Source: Acidocella sp. (GTDB lineage: Bacteria; Pseudomonadota; Alphaproteobacteria; Acetobacterales; Acetobacteraceae). Taken from it: a DNA stretch of 19,101 nt. Position 1 is the stretch's first letter, and each line of letters starts with the position of its first letter. The DNA lies in NCBI GenBank assembly GCA_029077775.1, contig JAQNCU010000010.1:1-19101 (forward strand), read 5' to 3'. This document shows, piece by piece, positions 11,321 through 19,101 of this stretch. The position numbers and the translations under genes were made by a program. The notes under the pieces are model-generated. The model ran no database searches and was not told the origin of the DNA. It was given only the letters and a program-made list of their open reading frames with translations.

Positions 11321-12552
11321 GCGCGGTGAATGAGGATCTGGCCCACATCCGTAAACCCGGCATCAAACCCAACCTCGCAATAACCGAGGTAGAACTCCCA
11401 TAGTCGTTTGAACCGCGTGTCGTATTGCGCTTGCAGCGTGGAGATTTTGTCCCACCGCTCCAGGAACTTCGCCTGCCACTGGCGAAGGGTCTCGGCGTAA
11501 TCCCGCCCGAACCAGATCTGCCCGCCCATGGTCAGCCCGGCCTTGCCGATCTCCTCCTGCAACCTTGTGGGGGAGGGCAGCATGCCGCCCGGGAACACAT
11601 AACGCTGGATAAAATCTGCTGTCTTGCGATAATCGGCGAAAAACCGGTCGGCAATGGTAATCACCTGGATGCCCGCACAGCCACCGGGGATCAGGCGCTC
11701 CCGCAGGGTTTTGAAATAGGCGGGCCAATATTCCTCGCCCACGGCCTCGAACATCTCGATCGAGGCGATGCGGTCGAACGTGCCGCGCGTGTCGCGGTAA
11801 TCTTCCAGCCGCAAGGCGACCTGATCAGACAGCCCGGCTTTTTCCATGCGCGCCTGGGCATAGGCCAGTTGCTCGCGCGAGAGCGTGATGCCGGTGACCT
11901 TGGCGCCGAATTCCGCCGCCGCGACCTCAGCAAACCCACCCCAACCGCAGCCGATCTCCAGCACGCTCATGCCGGGCCGCAAGGCCAGACTACGGCACAA
12001 GGCGCGGTATTTTTCGATCTGCGCGGCCTGCAAATCCGGGGCTTCGGGCGTGAACAAAGCCGATGAATAGGTCATCGAAGGGTCGAGCCATTGCTGGTAG
12101 AAATCATTCCCCAGATCATAATGCTCGGAGATATTGCGCCGCGCCCCCTTGCGGGAATTCGGGCGCAGCCTGTGCAACACCCACGAGGCAAAGCGCGCCC
12201 AGGGCTTGCCGCGCAGCATGGAATCGAACGCCATCTCATTGGCGGTGCCAAGCCGCAGCACATCGGTCACGTTCGGGCTGTCCCACAAACCGTCCAGATA
12301 GCCCTCGCACAGCCCGAGCGAGCCGCCGAGCGCGATGCGTGCCACCGCGCGCGCATCTTTGATAATAAGCGTGGCGGCAGGTCCGGGCTCCCGGCCTTCA
12401 AAATAATGCACGCTGCCATCCGGCAGGACCATGTTGAGCTTGCCCGCCTGGATCATCCGCGCGAATTGCAGCCCGAGCCGCAAGCGCCGGTCACGCGGGG
12501 GTAAGGCTGCAAACGGGGTCATTGCCGTGGCGGTGGTGGTGTACTCGTTCAT
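11317..12552 (-). CDS. Cfa-family SAM-dependent fatty-acyl phospholipid methyltransferase
   Basis: A 411-residue member of the cyclopropane-fatty-acyl-phospholipid synthase family (COG2230), which modifies double bonds of membrane phospholipid acyl chains with a SAM methyl group. An N-terminal domain of about 130 residues precedes HYDLGNDFY (144-152), SMTYSSALF (159-167), SAM motif VLEIGCGWGGF (197-207), MFEAVG (267-272) and IQRYVFPGGMLPS (315-327). Compared with E. coli Cfa, the bicarbonate-site Cys139 and His266 correspond to Ser164 and Ile298, while Glu239 and Tyr317 appear kept as Glu269 and Tyr352. This pattern suits the UfaM/CfaA-type subgroup, which in Rhodobacter makes a methylated 18:1 chain rather than a cyclopropane. 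AGGAG at 12560-12564 sits 7 bases before the ATG. It overlaps DUF1365 (ATGA) and the transporter (TTGA). Confidence 0.9.
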   Translation of the reverse strand: MNEYTTTATAMTPFAALPPRDRRLRLGLQFARMIQAGKLNMVLPDGSVHYFEGREPGPAATLIIKDARAVARIALGGSLGLCEGYLDGLWDSPNVTDVLRLGTANEMAFDSMLRGKPWARFASWVLHRLRPNSRKGARRNISEHYDLGNDFYQQWLDPSMTYSSALFTPEAPDLQAAQIEKYRALCRSLALRPGMSVLEIGCGWGGFAEVAAAEFGAKVTGITLSREQLAYAQARMEKAGLSDQVALRLEDYRDTRGTFDRIASIEMFEAVGEEYWPAYFKTLRERLIPGGCAGIQVITIADRFFADYRKTADFIQRYVFPGGMLPSPTRLQEEIGKAGLTMGGQIWFGRDYAETLRQWQAKFLERWDKISTLQAQYDTRFKRLWEFYLGYCEVGFDAGFTDVGQILIHRA

Positions 12553-13340
12553 TGGCCTTCTCCTGCGACGACAACCTCATGATCATGTTTCGGTGCCGGA
12601 TGATACTTCGCACCACGCACCCAAATTTTTAGAGCCTGCCAATGGATCGCGATAATCACTTTTAAGGGCGTTAACGGCATTTCAAACAATAAACGCAAAA
12701 GTGACCGGTCGCTCCAGTCGCGTGCGCGCAAGCCCATCGTCGCCGTCATCCGTTTTTCCGCCGCCCCGTACTGAATCGAAACCATCAGTTTTTCCAAAGG
12801 CGCGGTCAAGGCAAAGCGGTATCCACCTTGTTCATCGAAAAACGGTGAGACATGCATCCGCTTGGGCGCTGATTGGCGAATGAGCGGGCCATCACCCACA
12901 GGCATCAGATATCCTATCTGGCCACCAAATGTGTTTTTGACCTGATGCAGCACAGCCCCTAATGTTCCATGCTCGTCATAACAATAATAAAAACTGATTG
13001 GGTTGAAGGCAAAACCCAGCAATCGCGGCATCGTGACGAACACGATCCGCGCGGCGAATGCCGAGAGGTTTTGCGCTGCCAGCGCGGTTTCCACATACGC
13101 CCTTAAACCACGGCCATCCCTGAACCCGTGGTCGCGATCCTGGATCGAGAGCAAGCCCGCTCGGTTATGGCTGAACAGCCGAGAGGCAGCACCCAGCGCA
13201 TCGAGCTGGTCAAGCTCGGCGGCCAGCATCCAAATCCGGTAGTCGAATTTGTGCCTGAACGGCGTGTGCCTGATATGCGCCACCCGTCCGGCGAATAACC
13301 GGGGGCGGAACGGATCGGCCTGGGTTAATGCGCCTGCCAT
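12549..13340 (-). CDS. DUF1365 family protein
   Basis: A 263-residue DUF1365 (COG3496) protein. Family marks are the start region VAHIRHTPFRHKFDYRIWM (20-38), TMPRLLGFAFNPISFYYCY (103-121), VKNTFG (134-139), MHVSPFF (162-168) and the C-terminal PLKVIIAIHWQALKIW (225-240). No catalytic mechanism is established to my knowledge. The genes are regularly found between an FAD protein and a Cfa-like enzyme, and in Rhodobacter sphaeroides the equivalent gene belongs to the sigma-E regulon and has been connected with methylated or furan fatty-acid formation. I cannot say which chemical step it performs. Its start overlaps the FAD gene by 16 bases and its stop overlaps the Cfa-like gene by ATGA. Confidence 0.88.
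   Translation of the reverse strand: MAGALTQADPFRPRLFAGRVAHIRHTPFRHKFDYRIWMLAAELDQLDALGAASRLFSHNRAGLLSIQDRDHGFRDGRGLRAYVETALAAQNLSAFAARIVFVTMPRLLGFAFNPISFYYCYDEHGTLGAVLHQVKNTFGGQIGYLMPVGDGPLIRQSAPKRMHVSPFFDEQGGYRFALTAPLEKLMVSIQYGAAEKRMTATMGLRARDWSDRSLLRLLFEMPLTPLKVIIAIHWQALKIWVRGAKYHPAPKHDHEVVVAGEGQ
12560..12564 (-). promoter_or_regulatory. Strong Shine-Dalgarno for the Cfa-like gene
   Basis: AGGAG on the minus strand, 7 bases before ATG 12552 and inside the end of the DUF1365 gene. It is the clearest ribosome site of the minus-strand chain and fixes the start against the in-frame ATG at 12522. Confidence 0.6.
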
Positions 13341-14593
13341 GGCGCGCTCACATCCAGGGCATTGGCAACCCGAAGTGCGGAGGCGATGCCATCCTCATGG
13401 AACCCCCACCCTGTCCAGGCCCCCGCGAACCACAGCCTGTCCTGGCCCTGGATTTCGGGCAGTTGCTCCTGCGCGGTGATCGCCGCAGCATCGAATTGCG
13501 GATGGCGATAGGTCTTGCGCAGCAAAATCTTGGTCGGGTCGATCGGTAAATTCGGGTTCAGGCTGACCAGCAGCGGATCTTTGGTCTTCATGCCCTGCAG
13601 CAAATTCATCCAATAGGTCAGGCAAACCGCGTCATCATAATCCGCCCGGCTCTGGCTGAGATAATTCCATGACGACCAGGCGAGCTTGCGCCGGGGCATC
13701 AAGGCGGCATCCTGGTGCAACACCGCGACATTATCCTGAAACCGGATGGCGCCCAGGATGGCCCGTTCGGCGGGGTGAGGGTTATCGATCATCGCCAGGC
13801 TCTGGTCCGCATGGGCACACAGCACCACCTGGTCATAGGTCGCACCGCCACTTGCGGCATGCACGGTCACGCCCTGCTCGTGCCGCGTGACACGGCGCAC
13901 GGCATCGCCCAGCCGCAACGCCGCCAAATCCGCCGCCACCCGCGCCACATAAACGCGCGAGCCGCCGGTCACGGTCCGCCATTGCGGCCTGTCGGTGATG
14001 TTCAACAGGCCGTGATTGACAAAAAACCTTATGAAGCTGCGCGCCGGAAAGGCCTTCATCCCTGAGACCGAGGCCGACCAGATGGCCGCCCCCATGGGCA
14101 GGATATAATCCTCGACAAAGCCTGTGCCGTATCGGTTGGTGGTAAGGTATTCGCCCAAACTCACGGTGGATTGCGTTTGCAACAGCGCCGGGGCGGCTTT
14201 GTTGAAGCGCAAAATATCTCGCACCATACCGAGGAAACGCGGACGCAGCATATTGCCCGGCTGCGCGAATAATTGCTTCAACTCACCCCCGGCATACTCA
14301 AAGGATGCCTGGTTCTTGGACACACCGAAGGACATATTGCTGTCATGCGTGGCAACCCCCAGGGCCGCGAAAAAGCCGATCAGGTTGGGGTAGTTTACAT
14401 TATTATAAACGATGAACCCGGTATCGACCGGCACGACATTGCCATCCACCACAGGCATCTGCGTATCGGCATGGCCGCCAGCGCGCGGCTCGGCCTCGTA
14501 CAAGGTGACATCATAAGCCTCGCGCAGCAGCCAGGCCGCCGACAACCCCGTTATCCCGGCCCCGACCACCGCCAGTCTTTGTCTATCTGCCAA
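13325..14593 (-). CDS. FAD-dependent oxidoreductase of the COG2907 type
   Basis: A 422-residue flavoprotein with an N-terminal Rossmann fold: GAGITG (11-16) and the ribose-binding Glu33 in LYEAEPRAGGHADT. The segment DTGFIVYNNVNYPNL that follows is typical of the predicted amine-oxidase-like proteins (COG2907) paired with DUF1365. The C-terminus has the FAD motif LWFAGAWTGWGFHEDGIASA. In the Rhodobacter cluster the homologue is sigma-E controlled and implicated in furan fatty-acid synthesis, so oxidation or desaturation of a methylated acyl chain is a reasonable inference. The start is TTG 14593: an in-frame TGA lies two codons upstream, and no ATG or GTG comes before the strand leading to the FAD loop except a GTG inside that strand. 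It overlaps the photolyase gene by 11 bases. Confidence 0.88.
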   Translation of the reverse strand: MADRQRLAVVGAGITGLSAAWLLREAYDVTLYEAEPRAGGHADTQMPVVDGNVVPVDTGFIVYNNVNYPNLIGFFAALGVATHDSNMSFGVSKNQASFEYAGGELKQLFAQPGNMLRPRFLGMVRDILRFNKAAPALLQTQSTVSLGEYLTTNRYGTGFVEDYILPMGAAIWSASVSGMKAFPARSFIRFFVNHGLLNITDRPQWRTVTGGSRVYVARVAADLAALRLGDAVRRVTRHEQGVTVHAASGGATYDQVVLCAHADQSLAMIDNPHPAERAILGAIRFQDNVAVLHQDAALMPRRKLAWSSWNYLSQSRADYDDAVCLTYWMNLLQGMKTKDPLLVSLNPNLPIDPTKILLRKTYRHPQFDAAAITAQEQLPEIQGQDRLWFAGAWTGWGFHEDGIASALRVANALDVSAPWQAH

Positions 14594-16016
14594 GTTTCAT
14601 CCGTTCATAGGCTTTAAGCGCATTGTTACGCCCTTCGCTTAACGGGATAATGGGGTGTGGATAAGTCCGTCCAAGGCGAACCCCCGCGTTTGTGAGAATT
14701 TTCTCATCCGCCTCCCAGGGGCAATGTAGGTATTTATCCGGCAGTTTCGCGATCTCGGGGACAAATTCACGCACATAGGTACCATCGCCGTCGAATTTCT
14801 GGCCCTGTAATACCGGGTTGAAAATCCTGAAATACGGCGCTGCATCCGCCCCGCAGCCCGCCACCCATTGCCACGACGCCGCGTTCGCGGCCTCATCGGC
14901 CTCGCATAGCGTATCCCAGAACCAGGCCTCCCCGGCCTGCCAGGGGATCAGCAGATGTTTGACCAGGAATGACGCACAGATCATCCGCACCCGGTTATGC
15001 ATCCACCCCGTCCGCCATAATTCGCGCATCCCGGCATCGACAATCGGCACGCCGGTTTGCCCGCGCTGCCAGGCGCGGAGCGCGTCCGGCGCCTCTGCCC
15101 AGGGGAATTTGTTAAATTCCGGCCGGATGGGCACACGCCGCAAATCAGGGTGCTGCCATAACAAATTGATCGAGAATTCCCGCCATAACAGCTCCTTTAG
15201 GAACACCTGCACGCCCTTGGACTGCCCGCAGGCGCTGGCGCGCTGGAACACCGCGCGCGGTGAGATCTCGCCAAAGCGCACATGCGGCGACAGCCGGGAC
15301 GTGCCGGGCTTGCCCGGCAGATTGCGCGCCTCGTCATAATCCTGCACGGGCCCTGCGAGAAACCGCGCGAGTGCGGCCTCTGCCCCGGCCTCACCGGGGG
15401 TCCAGGATGCACGCAGCCCGCCAGCCCAATCGGGGTTTGTCGGCAGCAAGTGCCAATCGTCCAAAGCCTCCCCGGTCATGCCCGTTAATCCCGGTATATG
15501 CTCGGGCGCGGGGAGATGTTCGGTTGAAACCCCGGCCTCGAAACAGGCTTTTGAGAACGGCGTGTACACGCCATAAGGCCCGCCCGCCTTGGTGACGATG
15601 CGCTCCGGCGCGAACAGGCTGACCGAAAGATGGCGGTGAAACGCGATGTTCAACGGCTTCAACGCCGCATCCACCGCGCGGTCGGCGGCACGCAAACCGG
15701 GTGTGAAGCTCCGCGCGGCGTGGACCGCCCCCGCCCCCGCCGCATGGGCGAGAGCAGGGATGATCACCGCCGGGTCGCCGCGTTTGAGCACCAATGCGCC
15801 CCTGCGCGCCGCCAGATCATCCGCCAGGCGGCTAAGCGAATGATGCAGCCACCAGCGCGCCGCATTGCCCAGATTTTCATCGAGAATATAAACCGCGAGG
15901 ATTTTGCCCCCTTGCGCCAGGGCGGTTTGCACGGCGGCATAAAGCGCCGGGTTATCCGCCAGCCTGAGGTCGTCGCGGAGCCAAACGAGTGTGTGTGGTG
16001 ATGCTGCCTTGCTCAT
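14583..16016 (-). CDS. phrB: Deoxyribodipyrimidine photo-lyase (CPD class I)
   Basis: A 477-residue photolyase that uses blue light and FADH- to split UV-induced pyrimidine dimers. The N-terminal antenna domain starts LVWLRDDLRLADNPAL (10-25). The FAD domain contains ELLWREF (275-281), WRTGWMHNRVRM (334-345) and the conserved WQWVAGCG...DAAPYFRIFNP block (382-401). The electron-transfer tryptophan triad is present as W306, W359 and W382, and Asn341 and Asn378 match E. coli residues by position. It is therefore more likely a repair enzyme than a cryptochrome. GAGG lies 4 bases before the ATG (16021-16024). It overlaps pdeM by ATGA and the FAD gene by 11 bases, linking the repair genes and the lipid genes of the chain. 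Confidence 0.95.
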   Translation of the reverse strand: MSKAASPHTLVWLRDDLRLADNPALYAAVQTALAQGGKILAVYILDENLGNAARWWLHHSLSRLADDLAARRGALVLKRGDPAVIIPALAHAAGAGAVHAARSFTPGLRAADRAVDAALKPLNIAFHRHLSVSLFAPERIVTKAGGPYGVYTPFSKACFEAGVSTEHLPAPEHIPGLTGMTGEALDDWHLLPTNPDWAGGLRASWTPGEAGAEAALARFLAGPVQDYDEARNLPGKPGTSRLSPHVRFGEISPRAVFQRASACGQSKGVQVFLKELLWREFSINLLWQHPDLRRVPIRPEFNKFPWAEAPDALRAWQRGQTGVPIVDAGMRELWRTGWMHNRVRMICASFLVKHLLIPWQAGEAWFWDTLCEADEAANAASWQWVAGCGADAAPYFRIFNPVLQGQKFDGDGTYVREFVPEIAKLPDKYLHCPWEADEKILTNAGVRLGRTYPHPIIPLSEGRNNALKAYERMKLGR

Positions 16017-16708
16017 GCCACCTCGGCCATGCGGCCGAGTTGTTCGAGAGCAAACGAGAAAAGCTGGTCCTGGCCGAGCAGAAACACCCGCAAGCCGCGC
16101 GGAAACAGCCGGGCGATGGCCGGGTCTCGCACATCCAGCCCACCCGCATAGGCGCCAAAGGCGGGCAGCATCAAGCGGTTACCGTCAGCCACAAAACATG
16201 GGCGGCTGACGCGCTTGGCCCGCGCATCGATGCTGGCTTTGGGGTGGAAATGCCCGGAAATCTCGATCTCACGCGGACCCAGATGCGGCTGCGCCTCATG
16301 CCGGAACGTGAACGGTCCCTCACGATACACAGCACTCGACAACCCCGGTAGGCCGGTCGGCTGCGTGTCGTGGTTGCCGGATATCCAGATGAACTGCGCC
16401 TCGCGCGCCATCGCCTCGATCCGGGCGCGGTCCTCGCGCGCCAGCCGGTTGGCGGCCTCCCGGTCGTGGAAACTATCGCCGAGTGCGATGACCTTGGCTG
16501 GCCGGTACAGCCGGACCAGCCTGTTCAGGCGCTCCAGCGTGGCCTTGGTATCATAGGGCGGCAACAGGGCGCCGCGGGCGGCCAGTGAAGATGATTTCTC
16601 GAAATGCAGATCGGCGACGATGAGCAAACGGCGGGCTGGCCAAAAGGCCGCACCTGCCGGGTCTAGCATCAGGCGTTCCTCGCGGAAGTGAATCGGTGCT
16701 GCGGTCAT
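16013..16708 (-). CDS. pdeM: Ligase-associated DNA damage response endonuclease PdeM
   Basis: A 231-residue calcineurin-like phosphoesterase of the PdeM type, a family defined by its place beside an Lhr-like helicase, an exonuclease and an ATP-dependent DNA ligase. Motifs are ADLHFEKSSSLAARG (32-46) with D33 and H35, GDSFHD (77-82), GNHD (111-114) and GHFHPKA (152-158). DLHFEK-S-S and GHFHPKA distinguish it from other metallophosphoesterases, including the PPP-like one further down the same chain. It is expected to cut DNA in end processing, but the exact reaction in cells is not well known. It overlaps lhr by ATGA upstream and the photolyase by ATGA downstream. Confidence 0.92.
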   Translation of the reverse strand: MTAAPIHFREERLMLDPAGAAFWPARRLLIVADLHFEKSSSLAARGALLPPYDTKATLERLNRLVRLYRPAKVIALGDSFHDREAANRLAREDRARIEAMAREAQFIWISGNHDTQPTGLPGLSSAVYREGPFTFRHEAQPHLGPREIEISGHFHPKASIDARAKRVSRPCFVADGNRLMLPAFGAYAGGLDVRDPAIARLFPRGLRVFLLGQDQLFSFALEQLGRMAEVA

Positions 16709-19101
16709 GGCGCGTGAACAAGCATATTCTGCGCGTAAGGGCTATTGGTAAATTTTTCATCGCCGGGGGTTAAACTCATGGCTTCCGATACCAACGCCGC
16801 CTCGGCCAAAATCAATTCCTCGCCCTCCCCGTGTGACACTTGCTCGCGCCCGACCTCCAGCAGCACCGGCACCGCGAGCGGGGAGACCCGGGCGAGCACA
16901 CGATGCGTGATGTTCCCCCGCGCGCGCGCCAGCAACAGCCCGATTCGCCGCAAATCGAGCAGCCCGTTTGCCGCATCCGCGCGGGTGGCGCGCAGCAACA
17001 CATGGTCAGGCTGGTGGCGGCGCAGCACGTCATAGATCAAATCAGAATTGATGGTCACCTGCCGCCGGTTTTTCTCGGCCCCCGGCTGGCGGCGCGGGAT
17101 CAGCCCTGCGATGACCGCGACCTGCCGGAAACTGCGGCGGCGCATGGAGCTGCTCTCCATCCAGGCCTCAAGGTCATCGCCGAGCAAATCCTCCTCGAAC
17201 AAGTCCTCAATCCGCGTGGGCGGATGCACCGACCATATAGCCAGCACGTAATCGGTGGCCACAAAACCGAGCGGACCATGCCCCATGCGTTCCATCCGCC
17301 GCGTCAGCAACATACCTAAACTCTGATGCGCGTTGCGGCCCTCAAAGGCGTAAACCACCATGTACCAGCGCCCGCCGCGCGGAAAACTCTCGACCAGCAA
17401 GCCGGACGCCCCCGGCAGCTCAGAGATTTTCGCCTGCATCTCCAGCCATTCCCGCACATCGCCGGGCAGCCTGCCCCAGTATGTCCGGTCTTGCAGCATG
17501 GCGCGCACGCGGTCGGCCAGATGCGTGGTCAGCGGCATCCGCGCCCCCGCATAGGCAGGCACTTTGGGCGACGCCGCGCGGCTTTCGGCCACCTCGACGA
17601 ACGCCTCGCGCAGCCGGATGAATTGCAAAATGCGTCCGGCGAACATAAAACTGTCGCCGGGTGTAAGCTGGTTGACAAAATATTCTTCGATCTCGCCCAA
17701 AGCCGTGCCGCCGCTTGGGCCGCGTTTGCCGACCAGCCGCACCTTCAGCACCGGCGCCTCGACGATGGTGCCGATGTTCATGCGGTGCTGGCGGATGACG
17801 AATTCGTTCGCGACATGAATAAAGCCCTCCGAATCCCGGAACAACCGGCGATACCGGTCATAGGCGGCCAGCGCGTAACCGCCATTTTCGCAAAACGCCA
17901 GCAGATCGTCGAAATCCGCACGGCGCAGCCCCGCATAGGGCGCCGTGCCCGTTACCTCGCGGTATAGTGCGTCCGGATGAAATTTCCCGGCGCAGGCCAC
18001 GCCCAGGATATGTTGTGCCAGCACATCCAGCCCGCCAGGACCGGGTGCATCGCCATCCAGGTCCAGTGCTGCCACGCCCGCGATCGCGGCCTCGCACTCG
18101 AGCACCTCGAAGCGGTTGGCCGGGACCAGAATGGCCTCGGACGCTTCATCCAGCCGGTGATTCGCCCGGCCCAGACGCTGCAACAGACGGGACACGCCCT
18201 TCGGCGCGCCCACCTGGATCACCTGCGAGACCGCCGCCCAGTCGATCCCGAGATCGAGCGATGATGTCGCGATCACGGCGCGCAGCCGCCCGTCGCCCAT
18301 CGCGGCCTCCACCCGGCGGCGCTGTGCGATATCCAGGCTGCCATGATGCAGCGCGATCGGCAGATTGGCCTCGTTCAGCCGCCATATTTCCTGGAACAGC
18401 ATCTCCGCCTGGGCGCGGGTGTTCACGAACACGATGCTCATGGGGGCGGTGGCGATGTGCGCCAGAATCACCGGCGCGGCGGTAAGCCCCATATGCCCCG
18501 ACCACGGTATGCGCCCAGGCGGCAGGACCAGCGACACCTGCGCCGCCGCCCCGGCTGGACCCTCCACCAGCCGCGCGGCGGGTCCGACATAATCCAGCAT
18601 GGCCCCGGGGTACGCAATGGTCGCCGACAGGCCGACGACCCGTGTGGCTGAGAGCGCGCGCAGCCGGGATATACATAAAGCCAGTTGGTCGCCCCGTTTG
18701 GTGCCCGCCAGCGCATGGATCTCGTCGATCACCACACATTCCAGCCCGGCGAAATAATCGGCGGCCTGTTCCTGTGTCAGCAGCACCGCCAGGCTCTCCG
18801 GCGTGGTCAGCAGAATATCCGGCGGGCGCAGGCGTTGGCGCGCGCGGCGGTCGGCGGGTGTATCGCCGCTGCGCGTTTCAATGGTGATATCCAACCCCAC
18901 CTCCTGCACGGGCAGGCTCAAATTACGGGCGATATCGGTACCCAGCGCTTTAAGCGGGCTGACATACAGCGTGTGCAGCGCCCCTGAGCGCTTGGCCGCC
19001 AGCGCGATCAGGCTGGGCAGAAACCCGGCCAGGGTTTTGCCCGCACCTGTGGGTGCGACCAGCAGCGCGTCCACGCCATCCGCCGCCGCGCGCAACATCG
19101 C
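16705..19101 (-). CDS. Ligase-associated Lhr-type DEXH helicase (5' end outside window)
   Basis: A partial superfamily 2 helicase related to Lhr, of the shorter 'ligase-associated' alphaproteobacterial type. Counting from the first visible Met (19098), motif I APTGAGKT is at 15-22, TTPESL at 98-103, the Walker B box DEIH at 125-128 and motif III SAT at 158-160. VFVNTRAQ, HHGSLD and ATSSLDLGIDW follow, then the motif VI run QRLGRANHR. The remaining 450 or so residues are the Lhr winged-helix and C-terminal parts. Members are usually about 800-830 residues, so some 20-40 N-terminal residues, including any Q motif, lie beyond the window edge. It should be an ATP-dependent 3'-5' nucleic acid translocase acting with PdeM in DNA repair. 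Partner ligase and exonuclease genes would be expected just upstream. Confidence 0.93.
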   Translation of the reverse strand, partial: AMLRAAADGVDALLVAPTGAGKTLAGFLPSLIALAAKRSGALHTLYVSPLKALGTDIARNLSLPVQEVGLDITIETRSGDTPADRRARQRLRPPDILLTTPESLAVLLTQEQAADYFAGLECVVIDEIHALAGTKRGDQLALCISRLRALSATRVVGLSATIAYPGAMLDYVGPAARLVEGPAGAAAQVSLVLPPGRIPWSGHMGLTAAPVILAHIATAPMSIVFVNTRAQAEMLFQEIWRLNEANLPIALHHGSLDIAQRRRVEAAMGDGRLRAVIATSSLDLGIDWAAVSQVIQVGAPKGVSRLLQRLGRANHRLDEASEAILVPANRFEVLECEAAIAGVAALDLDGDAPGPGGLDVLAQHILGVACAGKFHPDALYREVTGTAPYAGLRRADFDDLLAFCENGGYALAAYDRYRRLFRDSEGFIHVANEFVIRQHRMNIGTIVEAPVLKVRLVGKRGPSGGTALGEIEEYFVNQLTPGDSFMFAGRILQFIRLREAFVEVAESRAASPKVPAYAGARMPLTTHLADRVRAMLQDRTYWGRLPGDVREWLEMQAKISELPGASGLLVESFPRGGRWYMVVYAFEGRNAHQSLGMLLTRRMERMGHGPLGFVATDYVLAIWSVHPPTRIEDLFEEDLLGDDLEAWMESSSMRRRSFRQVAVIAGLIPRRQPGAEKNRRQVTINSDLIYDVLRRHQPDHVLLRATRADAANGLLDLRRIGLLLARARGNITHRVLARVSPLAVPVLLEVGREQVSHGEGEELILAEAALVSEAMSLTPGDEKFTNSPYAQNMLVHAP

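Overview
The window is a GC-rich, almost fully coding bacterial chromosome segment. Gene content and synteny suggest an alphaproteobacterium: a short Ppx/GppA next to rlmE, guaB next to an RsmB-type methyltransferase and guaA, a 'ligase-associated' Lhr helicase/PdeM pair, and a FAD protein/DUF1365/Cfa-like cluster. A member of the Acetobacteraceae is possible, but that is inference from general character only. I see no rRNA, tRNA, CRISPR array, insertion sequence or prophage gene. No gene-free stretch exceeds about 170 bases.

Plus-strand half (about 1-8786): a short leader with a terminator-like hairpin precedes ppx/gppA, rlmE, guaB, an rsmB-like gene, a GNAT acetyltransferase, guaA, a class V aminotransferase of the serine/alanine-glyoxylate type, and a YcbL/GloB-like metallo-beta-lactamase-fold hydrolase. 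Several neighbours share a 4-base stop/start overlap (ppx/rlmE, guaB/rsmB, rsmB/GNAT, aminotransferase/hydrolase). The largest gap (5275-5390) lies before guaA and holds a candidate promoter. The theme is guanine nucleotide synthesis (GuaB makes XMP, GuaA makes GMP), possible polyphosphate or pppGpp turnover, and rRNA methylation.

Minus-strand half (19101 down to 8795): nine genes read as one chain, and every consecutive pair overlaps by 4-16 bases. In transcription order they are lhr (5' end outside the window), pdeM, phr photolyase, an FAD-dependent oxidoreductase, a DUF1365 protein, a Cfa-family methyltransferase, a GPH-type MFS transporter, a PPP-like metallophosphoesterase and a DUF3833 lipoprotein. 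The first two are repair genes that normally sit with an ATP-dependent ligase and an exonuclease, which would be upstream of this window. The rest strongly resembles the photolyase/lipid-modification set controlled by the sigma-E/ChrR singlet-oxygen response in Rhodobacter and relatives, where such genes are tied to methylated and furan fatty acids. No sigma factor or ChrR gene is visible here. The chain suggests coordinated repair of DNA and remodelling of membrane lipids under light or oxidative stress.

The two halves converge, with only 8 bases between stop codons at 8786 and 8795. The most interesting signals are the fused repair/lipid operon, a Cfa-like enzyme lacking the usual bicarbonate-site Cys and His, and an unusual phosphoesterase inserted between the transporter and the lipoprotein.
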